Shown: piece by piece, positions 42,734 through 54,990 of the stretch
Position numbering within the stretch: position 1 is the first letter of the stretch
How the letters are laid out: each line of letters starts with the position of its first letter
DNA from: Porpolomopsis calyptriformis
Taxonomy: Eukaryota; Basidiomycota; Agaricomycetes; Agaricales; Hygrophoraceae
DNA: 64,000 nt
Assembly (NCBI GenBank): GCA_951640195.1
Contig: OX621169.1
Location: 1,054,001 to 1,118,000, forward strand
Direction: 5' to 3'
Translations under genes and position numbers: made by a program
The notes under the pieces: model-generated
The model's input: the letters and a program-made list of their open reading frames with translations, nothing else
The model's database searches: none
What the model was told of the DNA's origin: nothing

Positions 42734-45426
42734 ATGTCACGACTAACCGCTGCCCAAATCATCAGTCTCGGAGAATATCTCGATCCAGACTTTAACCCTT
42801 CCTCTCTCACTGTATCGCAGCTACTCGGCGTTCTAGGCTTCCACAACGTCAACTTCCCCACTCCGTACACCAAACCAAGGCTCGTCCAGCTCTTCAACGA
42901 CGAAATCAAATCGAACGCAGCAAAGTTCAAACGGGACAGGTTCCAGAGAGAACAGAGTGTTGCGAGCGACGACGGTATCACCGATGGTCTCACCGGCAAA
43001 CTCATCGGCGGAGACAAGGCGAGTTTGCTCAGATTTCTAGTTCATCATCGAAAATAAACATACCCCCTAGCTCCCTCTTAAAAGGAGGTCCTCTCGTCGG
43101 CTTTCCCGTGAGCCAACTCAAGAGACCTCACCGGTTCGGACAGATCCGGTACGTTGTTTCATATCGATCGTCCTCGATCACTTACTCATACACATCGCCT
43201 TCGTCATAGCCCAAGCGGCGACGCTCCTCCGCTCAGCCTACCCTTGGCAGGTCCTTCCGTGCTCAGGCTACACTCCCGCCCCCTGCGCTTATAGAGGAAA
43301 GCGAACCTGAGGAGGAAGAGTTTTTAGTCCGCAAAGTGGGGAGAAACAAAAAGAGTGTAAGCCTCTCTCTCTTGTCCCATTCATCTGCTGATGGTTCACT
43401 GCTACCAGTCAGAGGCTGCAGGATCGCATGCTCGTCGTGTCTCACGGGTGAGTGCATCAGTTTGGTAATCGAAATTCCTGACCTCCGTTCTGGGTTTAGT
43501 TCGGGGAGGATAGTGGTTGGGACGATAACAATATTTTCCAATCAGGCGCCGAGTCTTCGTCTCCTGCGCGTCCCGTGAAGCGCAAGCCGTCTTGTAAAAC
43601 CCTCGGTTCGCGTAAATCACGCAAATCAATGTCGGCACCTCCTGACATGTCATCCTCTCCACCGAGACCTACGTACGATATCCAACATTCACCCCCGCAA
43701 TCCAAGTTTGAGCCACGGCTTCCGCCGATCGTCGCTCGAGAAACAAGAAAGGTCATCAGTGAGGCCGCCAAAGCACCTTTTGCAGCTGCCGAGTATCAAA
43801 TGCGGACCGGTCTACGAGTAAAAGATGAGAACGCGGATGAGTTGAATCTCGGTGGTGGTGGATATTCAAATGCTTGGAGGGTGAGAGATGAAATGGAGGA
43901 CGAAGAGGTGGTAGAAGTGAGTGGGGATGAAGAGGAACCCGTTGCTCGCCGTTCACGACGGCCTGCTTCCTCACAATCAAAGCCTACGCATTTTATTCTG
44001 CGCATGGTGTATGCTCTTATCATCCTGGCTGCTTCCGGGGCGATAATCAAATTCAAGAAGGAGTCGGCCCAGATCGGGTATTGTGACCCCGGGAGCAATA
44101 CGAACGCTGCGCTTGAAGCACTCAAAACTAAATGGCACGGTATCGAAGAATGCAACAGGGAGCATCGACCGCTCGTGGATCTCCCTCAGCTCCTGAACCA
44201 CTCTTTGGGCGATGCGATGGCATCGATCTGTCCACCACTTGCCGCAATCCCGTATCTGTACCCGACGACGTGTGCGGCGTGCCCGGGGCATGCTTCGTGT
44301 ACGCAACACAGCGTTAGGTGTGAGACGGGATATTTGCTGCGGCCGCACCCGATCCTGTTTTTCATGCCGGCCCCGCCAAGTTCGGTGGGGAACGCGTCGC
44401 TTGTGCCGCTGCGGTTCGGGTCTGGGACCGAGCTCGCGTGGAAGGTGGTGTCGGAAGCGACGGACGGGCTGCCCGGACTGGGTTCTGTTGGGCTCGCGCC
44501 GCGGTGCGTGGAGGACCCGATGCGGAAGCGAAATATCGGGGTGCTGGGGAAGTTTGTGGAGGGGGTGTTGAAACGGGAGAGGGGACGGCGGGTGTGCGCG
44601 GGTGGTGGTGGGAAGGTTGTGCCGGAGGCTGACGGGGGGGAGGCGAAGAGGTGGGGGATGGAGGTGGAGATGCTGAGAGAGCAGCTGAAGAGTAAAATTT
44701 CGGTGGGTGACTTGATTGAATGGTGATGATGTGTGAATTGCTCATGGTGACGTCAGCCGCGTATTCTGCCAACGTTTGATGACACATTCCATGAAGCCAT
44801 TCAACAGTTGGTTGAATGGAGTGGAGTCATTTTGGGTGAAGACAGAGAGTGAGAAAAATTGACATTGTTCTGATTGTGGCATGCTAACAGAGGGTACATA
44901 GAGGCAAACGATACGTGGCACATGGAACTGCCCAGTTGACGTGGGAGTGCACGATCATCGTTCAATCAAGAGAAATTTGGGGTAAATGGCGAACGAACGT
45001 GCTAGGTATGGAAGCAGTTTTTTTCTTTCTTTCTTTTCATTCACAGGATGAATAGGGATTGGCATGGTGATCGTTAGCGTGTTCGGTCTGAAAGCTCGGC
45101 GGGCGAAGAAACTAGTGGAGAGCAAGCGAGTGGCTGAGTTAGTGCAGATAGCACTTGACACGCTTCGCAACCAGGAGTTTGCGCATCACACGGATCCTAT
45201 CACCGCTCCGCAGCCGTACCTATCTTCGCTCCAGCTCCGGGACTTGATTCTGCAGGAGGAGCATTCGATAGCGGCTCGACGGCGAATATGGGAGCAGGTA
45301 GAAGGGGTTGTGGAGGGAAATACGAATGTTCGAGTGAATTTGGAGGAGGTTGGGGGAGGTGAAGAGATGAGGGTGTGGAGATGGGTGGGTAGCGCGGGAA
45401 GAGGACGAGAAATTCGGAAGGGGTAA
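42734..45426 (+). CDS. SRC1: Inner nuclear membrane LEM/HeH protein (Src1/Heh1/MAN1 family)
   Basis: Inner-nuclear-membrane protein that tethers chromatin and recruits ESCRT-III in yeast. The N-terminal HeH/LEM fold reads SLGEYLDPDFNPSSLTVSQL then LLGVLGFHNVNFPTPYTKPR. A basic, Ser-rich nucleoplasmic linker (about 43,080-43,980) includes VKRKPSCKTLGSRKSRKS as a possible nuclear signal. TM1 is RMVYALIILAASGAIIKF. A lumenal part with CAACPGHASCTQHSVRCETG precedes a second TM near 45,060. The C-terminal MSC (winged-helix-like) domain reads QLRDLILQEEHSIAARRRIW and ANVRV-like TNVRVNLEEVGGGEEMRVWR. Introns at 43,020-43,440 and 44,720-45,050 were not fully resolved. ESCRT-I subunit VPS23 is its convergent neighbour. 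Confidence 0.88.
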
Positions 45427-45585
45427 CATTGATTTTGTTCTCACCAGATATTGTATTAGGCTATAATGTGACATACCGTATTTGGGTAAGAAAAAGTGTC
45501 GCGGGTAGGATCGAATCAGAAGATCAAGAAGTATGACAAAAATGGCAAAAAGAATATCGAAAAAAAAAGAAAGGAATTTGTCATC

Positions 45586-45611
45586 TTTTTTTTTTTTTCT
45601 TTTTTTTTTTT
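45586..45611 (+). repeat. Poly(T) tract between SRC1 and VPS23 stops
   Basis: T13-C-T12 on the plus strand, four bases beyond the VPS23 stop on the side of its 3' UTR, where it reads as poly(A) in that gene's sense. Confidence 0.85.
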
Positions 45612-45615
45612 CTGC

Positions 45616-46968
45616 TCAGGGCCAGTGAGATCCGATCGATGCACCGATTGGAAGTCCGACCTGGATCTTCTCAATCAGCGCTCGTTTCATAAACTGTTCT
45701 TCCGCAAGCACCCGCGTCGTCTAATCTCCACTCGGTCAGGACGGTACACACACGATCTGGTCTAAACACGTACTCTGAGAAACCGCTCAAGATCCATGCG
45801 ACCTGTATTGAGTGCCCTGTGCAGGTGGTAGATGGTGTCTTCGATCGCGTTATCTTCGGCGATCAGATTGATTAATCTGGGTGTGTGTGTGTGTGTGTGA
45901 GGGGATGGTTGGGGAAAGACAAAAGGGAACGAACTGGTTATGGACGATGCTTGTCGCACAGACGAGTTCGTCCAGCTCCGGATCTCCCTTTCTTCTCAGC
46001 TCCGCAATGTTCCTTTCGGCTTGGTCGACACTGCCTCGCATGCGTTCGGCCACGTGACGGCAGACGTCCCGTACTGCCTCGAGACGGGCCATCTCGTCTC
46101 GGATGGCGGGTTCGCCCGCGTCGAGGTCGGATTGGTGGGCGCGGAGGCGTTCCGAGTCGAGGGCGAGGGCGTGGCGGAGTGAGTCCATCTCCGCGTTTAG
46201 TTTGTGATGGACTTGGAGATGGAGCTGGAGAAGCTCGGGGTTCGTCGGTCGTGGTGGCGGTGCGGAGGTGGGAGATAGCCGACTGGTGAAGTCAGGTGAT
46301 TCTTCGTCGAGCAGATTCGGGGCCGATAGTGTGATTTCCGGGGTGGGCCTGGGTCCTGGGAGAGAGGGTGGCGGTGGTGGCGGCGGCGGTGGGGTCGAGA
46401 CATTGGGTGGTTTGGGTGGCAAGACGGGGCGATCAGATTTTGCGTAGAGAGGAGGTTCATGAGAAAAGTGGGCTTGCATCGCTTCGAGGAGAGCGGAGAG
46501 ATCGCAGGCCTGGATGGGTGATAAGCGGCTGTGTGGAGTGTGAGAGGGATGGGTACCTCGGCCTTCCGTTCCCAGAGCTGGATGTACTCGATGTTGATTC
46601 TACCGCTGACGTCGACGTGTTTTCCGGGCTTGACGAGCATATCGTTCGTGGGCACGACGTAGACGATGGGGGGCTGCGTAGGGTAGTCTTTCGGTATCCA
46701 GAGAGCGACGGGGATGTTGTAGGATGCGTTGCGAAAGGAGATGGGGAGGAGGCCATGGATGCATAGAAGGAGCAGAGTCCGTCCGTCGTCGTACGCTACA
46801 GGCAGAGTTGAGCGTGAATCTTTAAAGTATGATGGACTGACTGTAGATGTCAGACTTTGGACGGAGGGTTGACCATCGAGTAAGGACGGAGTCAATGTGA
46901 GTGTAGACCAGACTCGAATGATATTGAGATGTATTCTCTGCCAACCACTTCTGAGTTATGGACAACAT
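45616..46968 (-). CDS. VPS23: ESCRT-I subunit Vps23/TSG101
   Basis: Ubiquitin-binding ESCRT-I subunit for multivesicular-body sorting. It starts MLSITQKWLAENTSQYHSSL. The UEV domain continues RWSTLRPKSDIYTYDDGRTL (across an intron), CIHGLLPISFRNASYNIPVA, WIPKDYPTQPPIVYVVPTND and VDVSGRINIEYIQLWERKAE. A proline-rich linker with nine consecutive Pro follows, then a coiled coil (MDSLRHALALDSERLRAHQS). The C-terminal steadiness box is ATSIVHNQ, LINLIAEDNAIEDTIYHLHR and, after the last intron, VLAEEQFMKRALIEKIQVGL, ending ASIGSHWP. The E2-like catalytic Cys is absent, as expected for UEV. A GT repeat (45881-45899) lies in the intron before LINLIAEDN. Confidence 0.95.
45881..45899 (+). repeat. (GT)9 microsatellite in a VPS23 intron
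   Basis: Nine GT units plus a final G on the plus strand, immediately upstream (in plus coordinates) of exon sequence. In the gene's sense it is a CA-rich polypyrimidine-like run just before the intron's 3' splice site. Confidence 0.9.
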
Positions 46969-47263
46969 GATTAATCCAAAATCGGAAATTGAATGTTTGT
47001 TACCCGCCGGAACATAACCCGGACAGGTAATTTGAAAAGGGTTCTAGACGTAGATCGTTACACAACTTCACATGTTCTCACCCCCGTTTTTGTTTACTAC
47101 GCTTTAACCGCAGGAATTATCGGACCGGCGTCTAACAACAGACTATTGCTCATTAAAGAATGGAACATATCCAATCACACGGTTCCTCGATTCCTTTCAG
47201 ATCTGCCAATATAAACAAGCACTCGCCTCATCTCTCTTTTCTCTTTCTCTCACCACCACATTC

Positions 47264-48789
47264 ATGCCTCAGTCTACCTCAAAGCCACTCGCAACGAGAC
47301 CGAGTTCGACCATCACACCCCAGCGGAAACATCGTAAGCTACTCAAGGACGGCAGCGGCAGCGAAGTCTGGCCCGAGTCCGTCGAAAAGATCTTCGTCGA
47401 CGGTCTCCGCAAATATTGGGAATCACCATGGGCAACCTACTCCCGTGGACGAAGTCGCTGGCGCAACCAGTATCTCGTCGACTATCTCCACAAGGCCGGC
47501 ATCCACCGCTCAAAAAAACAAGTAGCCAGTCACATGCAAGTCCTCAGAAATATGTGGAAGGGTGAACCAGGTATCTCCTCCCCCATTTCCCCGATTTCAC
47601 TCGGCTTATCATTACCAGAGTTTCATTTGGTCGCAGGAGGTGAAGAACTCTTTCACGAATCCGGTCTCTTGGCACCCGTCAAAAAGGAGGACCCAGACCC
47701 CAACCCTCTCATACCCATAGACGGCGACGACTCCGACTCCCTCCCCTCCGCCTCTCCCTCCACCCCAACTGACATCAAGCTCCCTTCCCCACCACACCCC
47801 CCTTATTCATCCAACCTCGTCCCCATTAATCATCCCAGCCCATCCACCCCTCCCTCAGATTTCTTTGAAACACAACACGACCTCGTTCCACCCCCGATGT
47901 CTCAGCCGATGTCTCAACACCCCGGTTCAACATTCACCCCCCAATACCCGAATAATTCGTATACCCTTATTTCCGGCCCGTCTACTTCTATCCCCCCGGT
48001 TCCGAAACTCGGATCTACTCCACCCATTGGACCCGAAATATTCACTCCCTTCAGCCGTCTCTCCACCTTGTGTCTCTGGGCCGAGGGCATGTCTCCCTAT
48101 AATCTCTCAATAGACAGCTTGCGATCAACAGGTGGCCGCTCCCTCTCCCCCGTCCATCTCCAAATAAGTCTCTCAATCCCATCCATCGATGACATACACA
48201 GCCTCTCAACCCTGCACGGCTTCCACGGTGCAGTCACATTCACCGCTCCGTGGTCTTCGTCAGCCCATTGCGTAACTAAAGCTTACGCCGGTGACGTCTG
48301 TATCTCCGAAGAAGCGGATAATCTCCAACTCGTTTCATCAAACCCCACTTCGTCAGCAGATGCTTGCCAGATCACTGGCTTTTTACCCACAGAATCTTCC
48401 CTTAGCAGAAGCAGGTGGTTTGACGCAAGTACGTATCTCCCACTCCAAGATTACCCTATAAAAGCTCACCACGTGATGGTTACTCAGCCGTCCAAACTAG
48501 TATAACTCAGGAAATCACTATTGACCGCGTCTTGCTGGCGTTTATCGTCTACGATTTGGAAAGGAGGGTGAACGGTTCATCACCGGCCGCAGAGCTCACC
48601 GGATTTCAAAATTACCGCCCACCACCCCTCATCCGTCCCACAGCCTCACCCAGTTTTACCTATCCGACCACTGCCTATGGGCTCCACCCGCATTCGCAAC
48701 TTATGCGCTTCCGACAGCCTGCTCTCTCATGTGTCTACTCCCCGGTCACCACTCGGCCGACCTCGATGGTATCCTCCATGCTCTTTTGA
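47264..48789 (+). CDS. TEA/ATTS-domain transcription factor (Tec1/AbaA type)
   Basis: DNA-binding regulator; fungal relatives (Tec1, AbaA) control filamentation or development. The TEA domain is near the N-terminus: GSEVWPESVEKIFVDGLRKY, then GRSRWRNQYLVDYLHKAGIH and RSKKQVASHMQVLRNMW, whose last helix is the DNA-reading helix. Exons 47264-47570, 47637-48428 and 48488-48789 give 466 aa. The middle is a Ser/Pro-rich, acidic activation-like region. The C-terminal part (FHGAVTFTAPWSSSAHCVTK, ITQEITIDRVLLAFIVYDLE) resembles the beta-sandwich of TEA proteins. The first intron is 66 bases, divisible by three and without stops, so retention would insert 22 residues. The 295-base region to VPS23 holds the two promoters. 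Confidence 0.92.
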
Positions 48790-49074
48790 ACATTACCATA
48801 ACAACAGTTTATTGTACTTATGTCTGTATAAAAACTCCACTTAGTACGATTTTATATATTCTCTTTGTTTTCATGCGGAACTATACTGTAGCAGGTCTTT
48901 CCCCTTTCGAGTACCTTATCATCATCATCCTCTGGTGACTTGTCCACCGGAGTATAAATATCTGTAAACAATCACTCCCTATTTTGGAAAAATTAAGACT
49001 TTGGCTTTCCGGATCTGTACCATCCCTTTTAACATCTACATATAGATCCTTCCAAGGCAGTTCTGTATTTCATA

Positions 49075-51944
49075 TTATGAGCGCTTTAGTTTAGCCAGCC
49101 CCTCGGCTTCCTCCCGAACACGAGGATGCCAATGAGATCGACGGAGCACGTCGAGTTCCCAAAGCGAGCTCGCGAACGGGTTGGACAGGTTCGGGTCGTC
49201 GACGTCTGGGCGGTAAACGCACACCCCGTCGCGATGGGGCACGTACCGTTCTTGTTCGCCGTGAGACGGGAGGAGCGCGTCGAGTGTGGGGTCGGTGCGG
49301 AGCAGGCCGCGTACGAAGGAGAGCGCGCGGAGCGTGGTGGGTGGGGGCCAGTGGAGTGAGGCGGAGAGGAGGCGCTTGGCGAAGGCGGCGGAGAGCTGGG
49401 AGGATGACGGTGACGACGACGACGACGACGACGAGAAGGCGAGGGTGAGGGCGCGGAAGAGGAGGTCTGCGATCGATTTCGGTTCTGAATAATCCCAAGA
49501 GAGTGGGGACTCGATCTGGGCGTGGAGACTGGTGGGGAGAATGATGGCGTAGAGCCGAGTAATGAAATCGTGTAGGTCAATGTTGAGTGCCTCGCCTGGT
49601 GGTGATAGGAATTAGTGGGGACATCACTCAGGAGTGTTTCGAAAACAAAAAACAAAAAAAGAAAAGAAAAAAAAAAGGACGGACCTTGACCGGATAAAAG
49701 TTCGAAAGCCGTGACAATACATAGTAATTGGTGTTGTATTTCGCTCCCGGTTTTGGCATGTTCAATGTCACCCATCTCGCCTTGTATTTCTTGTTCCGAT
49801 TCGCGAGAGATGAGATCCTTCAGCACCTGCATCAAGTCCGCGAAAAAGTCAATGTTGACAAGGTGGGCGTATTTGGATATTCCTTGGAGTGCCGCTGGGA
49901 GTAGAGGCGTCGTTTTCGGGTTCTTCAATATTTTGAAATAAAGGACGAAAAGCAGTTTGAGTGTTTCCGTATGCTAGATTAAAAAAAAAGTCAGGACAGA
50001 ATAAATTTCAGTTGCAGAGACGTACCGTAGTCGTTCGCGCCTCCTTATCGACCTCAGCTTCAGCCTCACGAAGCTCCTTGTCGATCTCCTTTTTCTCCTT
50101 CAAGGCTTTCTTCATCTTCTTACTCAGATGTGGCTGATCGGTGGATTTCCCCCTAGCGCGACGTTCAGCCGCACGTCTTTTCGAGTAGGACTTCACACCA
50201 TCTTCCTTTTTCCGTTGGGATTCTGAGGCCTGGGCACCAAGTTCCGTTTTAAGCCGGAGGTGCAGCAAACATGACAATATATTTGGATGAACATTGAATC
50301 GTTTCTCTTTGATCGTCCGATTTAGAAAGCGAACGATCTCCAAGGAGGAAATCCCTGTCAGATCAGCGCGAAACACTTTGATGACGGTATCGAGGCAATG
50401 GTCTGATGACTGTTTCCCGTCGTTAGTACGAATGTTTCCATGGCGCACGAAAGAGCACACCTTGTCCCACGACTTCCTACCCAGACGGGAAATGATGCAG
50501 CTCATGAGGTTCGTGCTAAAGTTGAAATGGGTGGCTTCCACCGCCAACGTGCAAATGCACCGTAGACAAACCTCGGCCAATTCGCCCTTCGCTACAGTTT
50601 TTTGATAGGACATCAGCAGCCAAGTCATTCAGGAATGCACAAAAATATACCTTTCAGTTCTGCTTCTAGAGACCGAAGATAGGATTGGTAGGCTATCACC
50701 AGACCCTGTTCCCATTCGCGCGTACGTGCGACCATCTGGCTCACTTTCTCCGCTTTCTCCTTATCCGTAAGGGGGCGGATGCGATAGCCGGGAATAATGT
50801 CCTTGAAAACAACCAGCTCGGAAAGGATAGACAGTTTCCGGATCAGGATGTCGTTCGCGATGGGGTCTGGGTGAGCAGGCGTCGAGATCTCCGCAGAAGA
50901 AAATGTGCGCAAACGCCTGAGGAGACCGAGCTGTGATTGCATCTGAGGGTGAGCGGGGAATCAAGTCGAGGATCCAGTGGAGACTCACGCTGTTTTCAGG
51001 TTCCGCAAGGATGTCTTGACAGATCCCGGCGATCTGCTCCTTTGCAGCTTGGATGCGTGCTTTCCGGGACTTGGTTGATACCACATCGACCACAGACCGG
51101 CGGCCAAAACGAGCCCCGGTAGAAACATCCTCCACTGTCCGTACATCGCCAACGGCCTTCTCGTCAGACAGATCCTCTGACTCATCGTCGCTGTCTTCTT
51201 CTCCTACGGGTGGAGCGATGTTCTTTCTGCCTGTCTTTTGTAACCGACCATCGGGTAGTTTGATGGGCAGGCGTTGACCTCCTGGTTTTTCTTCCAGATC
51301 CCATGAAGGCCGCCGTTTGCGTGGAACCGTCTCGTATGCCATCTCGATGTCAGAATCTGAGTCATTTGAAGCACGATGTTGAGAATAATCGCTTTGGATA
51401 CCTCCCTCACTGACAGAATCAGATATCGAGGGAACATCCCCTTCAACACTAAAATTCTCTTCAACATCGGAACTCCAAGGCCCTCCATCGTCTTCGTGAA
51501 AATCAACAGATGGCAAATCGTCAATAATGCTAGGTCTTGAAAAGGGCTTGTTCAATTTATGCAGTCGTTCAGTCTCCTTTTTACTTCTGCGGAATGAACT
51601 CAGTGAGAGCTCGGTTCAAGTTCGAATTGTGCAGACCTTGCTATCCCTTCCTGGTCCAGCTTGTCTAGAAACGACACAGAGGTCCCATAGGCGTCTAAAA
51701 TTTCCAAGTCTTGGTCCGACAGGTCAACTTCGTCGTCTTGGTCAGGAATAGGAATCGTGTTTCGCTCGAACGCCCTTTCTTTCGGTTTCGCCGCATTCTT
51801 TAGGTTTCCTGAGTCAAGTCTGCGTTTCTTCGATGGGCCCTGTAGAATACGTCAGGGGTGTGAAAGAAAAAATGAAAACCGAGAGAGGGTAAAAATCACT
51901 GGTTTTGCGCGGGCCTGCCCTTTGCCGCGTTTTGTCAAGCTCAT
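49075..51944 (-). CDS. NOC3: Nucleolar complex protein 3 (Noc3), 60S biogenesis/replication factor
   Basis: Partner of Noc2 in pre-60S export and, in yeast, also linked to replication licensing. The start is MSLTKRGKGQARAKPGPSKK, with an intron after AKP. It then has ERNTIPIPDQDDEVDLSDQD, acidic stretches, RKNIAPPVGEEDSDDESEDL and RKARIQAAKEQIAGICQDIL. The Noc3 N-domain includes ENDILIRKLSILSEL-like NDILIRKLSILSELVVFKDI and IIPGYRIRPLTDKEKAEKVS. Then come EVCLRCICTLAVEATHFNFS and the basic GVKSYSKRRAAERRARGK. The C-terminal CBF/Mak21-type part reads LLFVLYFKILKNPKTTPLLP, ISKYAHLVNIDFFADLMQVL, LHDFITRLYAIILPTSL and NPFASSLWELDVLRRSHWHP. The end is LAKLKRS. The ATG is 55 bases from that of APC5. 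Confidence 0.95.
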
Positions 51945-51958
51945 CTGTGATCGATGAC

Positions 51959-51966
51959 CACGTGAC
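51959..51966 (+). promoter_or_regulatory. CACGTGAC in the NOC3/APC5 bidirectional promoter
   Basis: The octamer lies inside the 55-base interval between the two divergent ATGs, 33 bases upstream of the APC5 start and 14 upstream of NOC3. Confidence 0.6.
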
Positions 51967-51999
51967 CATCATTCACCTCGAACCGCGACACAGAGATCC

Positions 52000-54943
52000 A
52001 TGGAGGAACCGTCCCCTCCCACTCATCACGTCCTGCGCCCTCACCATATTGCGATTCTCGCGGTTTTTGTACTTATATATAAAGATCGCACGTCCAGACC
52101 TTTGCCACCCCCCTTCGTGCTGCACGCCATCCGCCTTCTACTGAACGAAGTCTCAGAAGTATGTTCACGCACTTTACCTTATATTATCAACCAGGTGTTG
52201 ATTCCTAGTAGGTATCACAACCGCTCACTTTCCAAGAGCTAATACAAGAGCTAAGTGCTGGGCCGAAGGCTGATTCGGATGAGCCAAAGAATAGGATAAC
52301 GGCCATGAAGAGTTTGGTGAGGCTTGTTTCTCTATCAGTGTCTACGTCGAGAAATTTGAGACGGTTTGGCAAGCCCAATGAACTGCAGGCACCTGATTCG
52401 ATGACACTCTTCTTTCTCAGTTGGTATCTTCTGCATCCTATCGGGAATCACTGACTTTCGAAATCGAAAGATATGCCCTCCTTGTTTATAGAGAAAATGG
52501 GTGATTATGTGAGCCAACACTTTCTCCTCTTTATTGTCATCGTTGACCTTCATCGGCGTTCTCAGCAGCCCCCATTCGTACGAGGATTATTTGTTTAGGG
52601 TCTATTCCGCCATAATTCTTTCTCCTTTCCAGACACGTCGCTCCATATTCGGGTACTTTTGCCGGCGATGTGTTCTGAGCTTCATCAAGCTTTCTTTTTC
52701 CGGAGTGGTGAAACTTCAAAAGGATTTCAAAGCGTGGTGTGAGGGTGATCGACAGGCTGGTTACGACCCTATTGTGAAGGACCAACTGAATTGCGGTATG
52801 CCAACGTTTCGGACATTTATTTGTTTGCGTCACTTCTAAAATCTTTTAGGTGACTTGCATATTTTTAGGACACGGGCGGACAAAAAAATTTGGGCCCAAC
52901 CTGAGGCGTACAGAAGGTGAGTTTATAAAATACTTACTCCTCATGACGCGGTCAAAAATTATTCTTCAGCTGGGAGAAAGGGAATGTAACCGGTGACGAG
53001 AATATCGCGACTGAAAATTTGCGACGCTTCTTCGAACAACACTTTCATGAAAACAATGACTCGTATGGTCACCACTGTTTCTTTCTTCTCACAGGTTGAA
53101 TCAACCTTGTTCAGAGGGATTCGACAGCATGCATTACTTAATATTGTTCGTATGCATTACGTGCGAGGTGAATATGTGGCTGCCGAAAAGGTACATGTCG
53201 TCTCTGTTCACAGGACTTTACTAATATAACCTGGCGTTGCACGTAGCTACTGCACGAGGCGATCTCAGTGTCCCGATCAAGTGGAGATAAACTCGCGCTC
53301 CAACATTGTATAAGGTGGGTCACCATACTTTTAGCTTTTTTGTCAACCCACTGAAATGGTTTAGTTTATTGAATCGATTACCACCCAAGGAACCCGGCCA
53401 AAAGCCTGTGTTGAACGAAATACAACCGGATCTTCACCCTCAAGAGGTGCTGTTTGATGTTCAGAAGTTGATGCAAATACCAAATGTATGAGTCCCTGCA
53501 AGTTATTGGGGTCCAGCCGAGTGACTTTTGCTTAGGAACAACCTCTGAGTGCAGCCTTCGAGAAAATAGTCCAAGCAATAGGCTTGTATGACCACTTGGC
53601 AGATACTTCATTTGCCTCTGTGGAGGCTGAGCAGTGGAGCCAACATACCATGCAGTCCATCGTGTGGTCAGCAGCTGGTAAGTACAACCTTCGTAATCAA
53701 TGCTTGAATTCATCGCTTGGTTTCCGTCACAGGATGCGATCGACTGGCTGCGATCGAGGAGAATATCGTGACTGCCTTCACCGAAGTCGGCGGCGATGAT
53801 AACAACCGACTTACGGTCACTCTAAATCGGGCTTACAGGGTTCGTGCTGAAGCGTTGTACGTACGACCACTGTTGTGACACCATCCACCTAGCGAGCGAG
53901 ACAAGGGGAATATGATGAAGCCCTTTGCTCACTACTTGAGCCTGACGTCTGGCGCGGACTTTCTTTCGATGACTATGTAACATGGGCGAACGAGATATGG
54001 CATATTCTTGTACTCAAAGCGAGTCGTGGGTACGTGGCCCATAAGCTGCTCAAGTTTTTTTTTTTTCTTCCACCAAGTTTTCTTTGCCACCAGAGGGAAC
54101 AATATCTTATATCGTAATTTTCTGCGAACTCGACATCCTCCGCGCTCGTACAATCCAAAGCACTACTTCTACCACGCGACATCAACCAAGGCGGAAATGA
54201 TACACGACCAATTGTATGATGTAGTCCAGTTGCGGGTCAGTAGCTGGATTTTTTCTATATTTTGGCTTGCTCTTGCCAACGATACCTTTGAAACCTTAAA
54301 GCGTTGCGACCATGCCGCGATTGCAGTCGAGCAGCTGTTGACAGCATTGTGGCACTCCGAATTTCAGCTTCGGTTGAATTTCTATCGGACTGGGATAATA
54401 TTTCTTGCAGATCTCGGTCTCGAATTTGGGATGACCAAACGCTGTCGCACAATTCTGGAGGAGATAATGCCACAGGTGTGTAGGTGGTTCCACTTAGGAT
54501 CGACAAAAGGGTCAAATGATGTTGTAGATTATTGGAGGCACCGATCTTGAGCAGAGGGCGTTGGCTTGCTTTAATATGGCAAGATCCATCATGGCCATTG
54601 CAGCCGACGAAACGAATGGTGAGTGTCTCTGGATGGGATTGCCTTGCGCTTGACTTTTTCATCTTCTGCAGGAGTGACGTTACAAGAAGCGCTCTTTTAC
54701 CTTCAAACGGCCGAATCTGATTATAAACGTCTACGAATGTTTCGCCAACTGATGGATGTGCAATATCTTCTGTCAATCGTCTACCATAACCTCGGCTTGG
54801 AGAGTGAGCGAGATGCTGCTATTAAGAAGCATCTGTCATCGCTAAGAAAACTGGAGAAGTTTGAGAGCATGCTTGTCGACGAGAAGGTAAAAGGTGTCTG
54901 GGAAGTAGTGACGGATGTCGGGGCAGCATTGGCGTCAAGATGA
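52000..54943 (+). CDS. APC5: Anaphase-promoting complex subunit 5 (Apc5)
   Basis: TPR-repeat scaffold subunit of the APC/C ubiquitin ligase. The start MEEPSPPTHHVLRPHHIAIL leads into PPPFVLHAIRLLLNEVSE. Later exons give FQELIQELSAGPKADSDEPK, VKLQKDFKAWCEGDRQAGYD, VRMHYVRGEYVAAEK (a TPR-like helix), LHPQEVLFDVQKLMQI, AAFEKIVQAIGLYDHLAD, and HTMQSIVWSAAGCDRLAAIE, the conserved WxxxG row of Apc5 TPRs. The C-terminal half has LRLNFYRTGIIFLADLGLEF, LEQRALACFNMARSIMAIAA and LQEALFYLQTAESDYKRLRM. The end is VTDVGAALASR. Many introns of 45-60 bases split it, and joins in 52,250-53,250 are approximate. Confidence 0.9.
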
Positions 54944-54990
54944 AGTCAATGGAAGTAAATTACCATCATGCAAATTAAACCTCCGTGATG

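Noticed and set aside
44362..44787. 141-codon proline-rich minus-strand ORF in the SRC1 gene
   Set aside because: It is antisense to the GC-rich MAN1-type coding exon and is explained by that exon's codon bias.
45586..45611. Poly(T) tract as a possible retrotransposon tail
   Set aside because: No target-site duplication, reverse-transcriptase or LINE/SINE-like sequence flanks it. It is more simply an A-rich 3' UTR of VPS23.
45881..45899. GT repeat as a regulatory or recombination signal
   Set aside because: It is a simple microsatellite inside an intron; no nearby symmetry or conserved context supports a special role.
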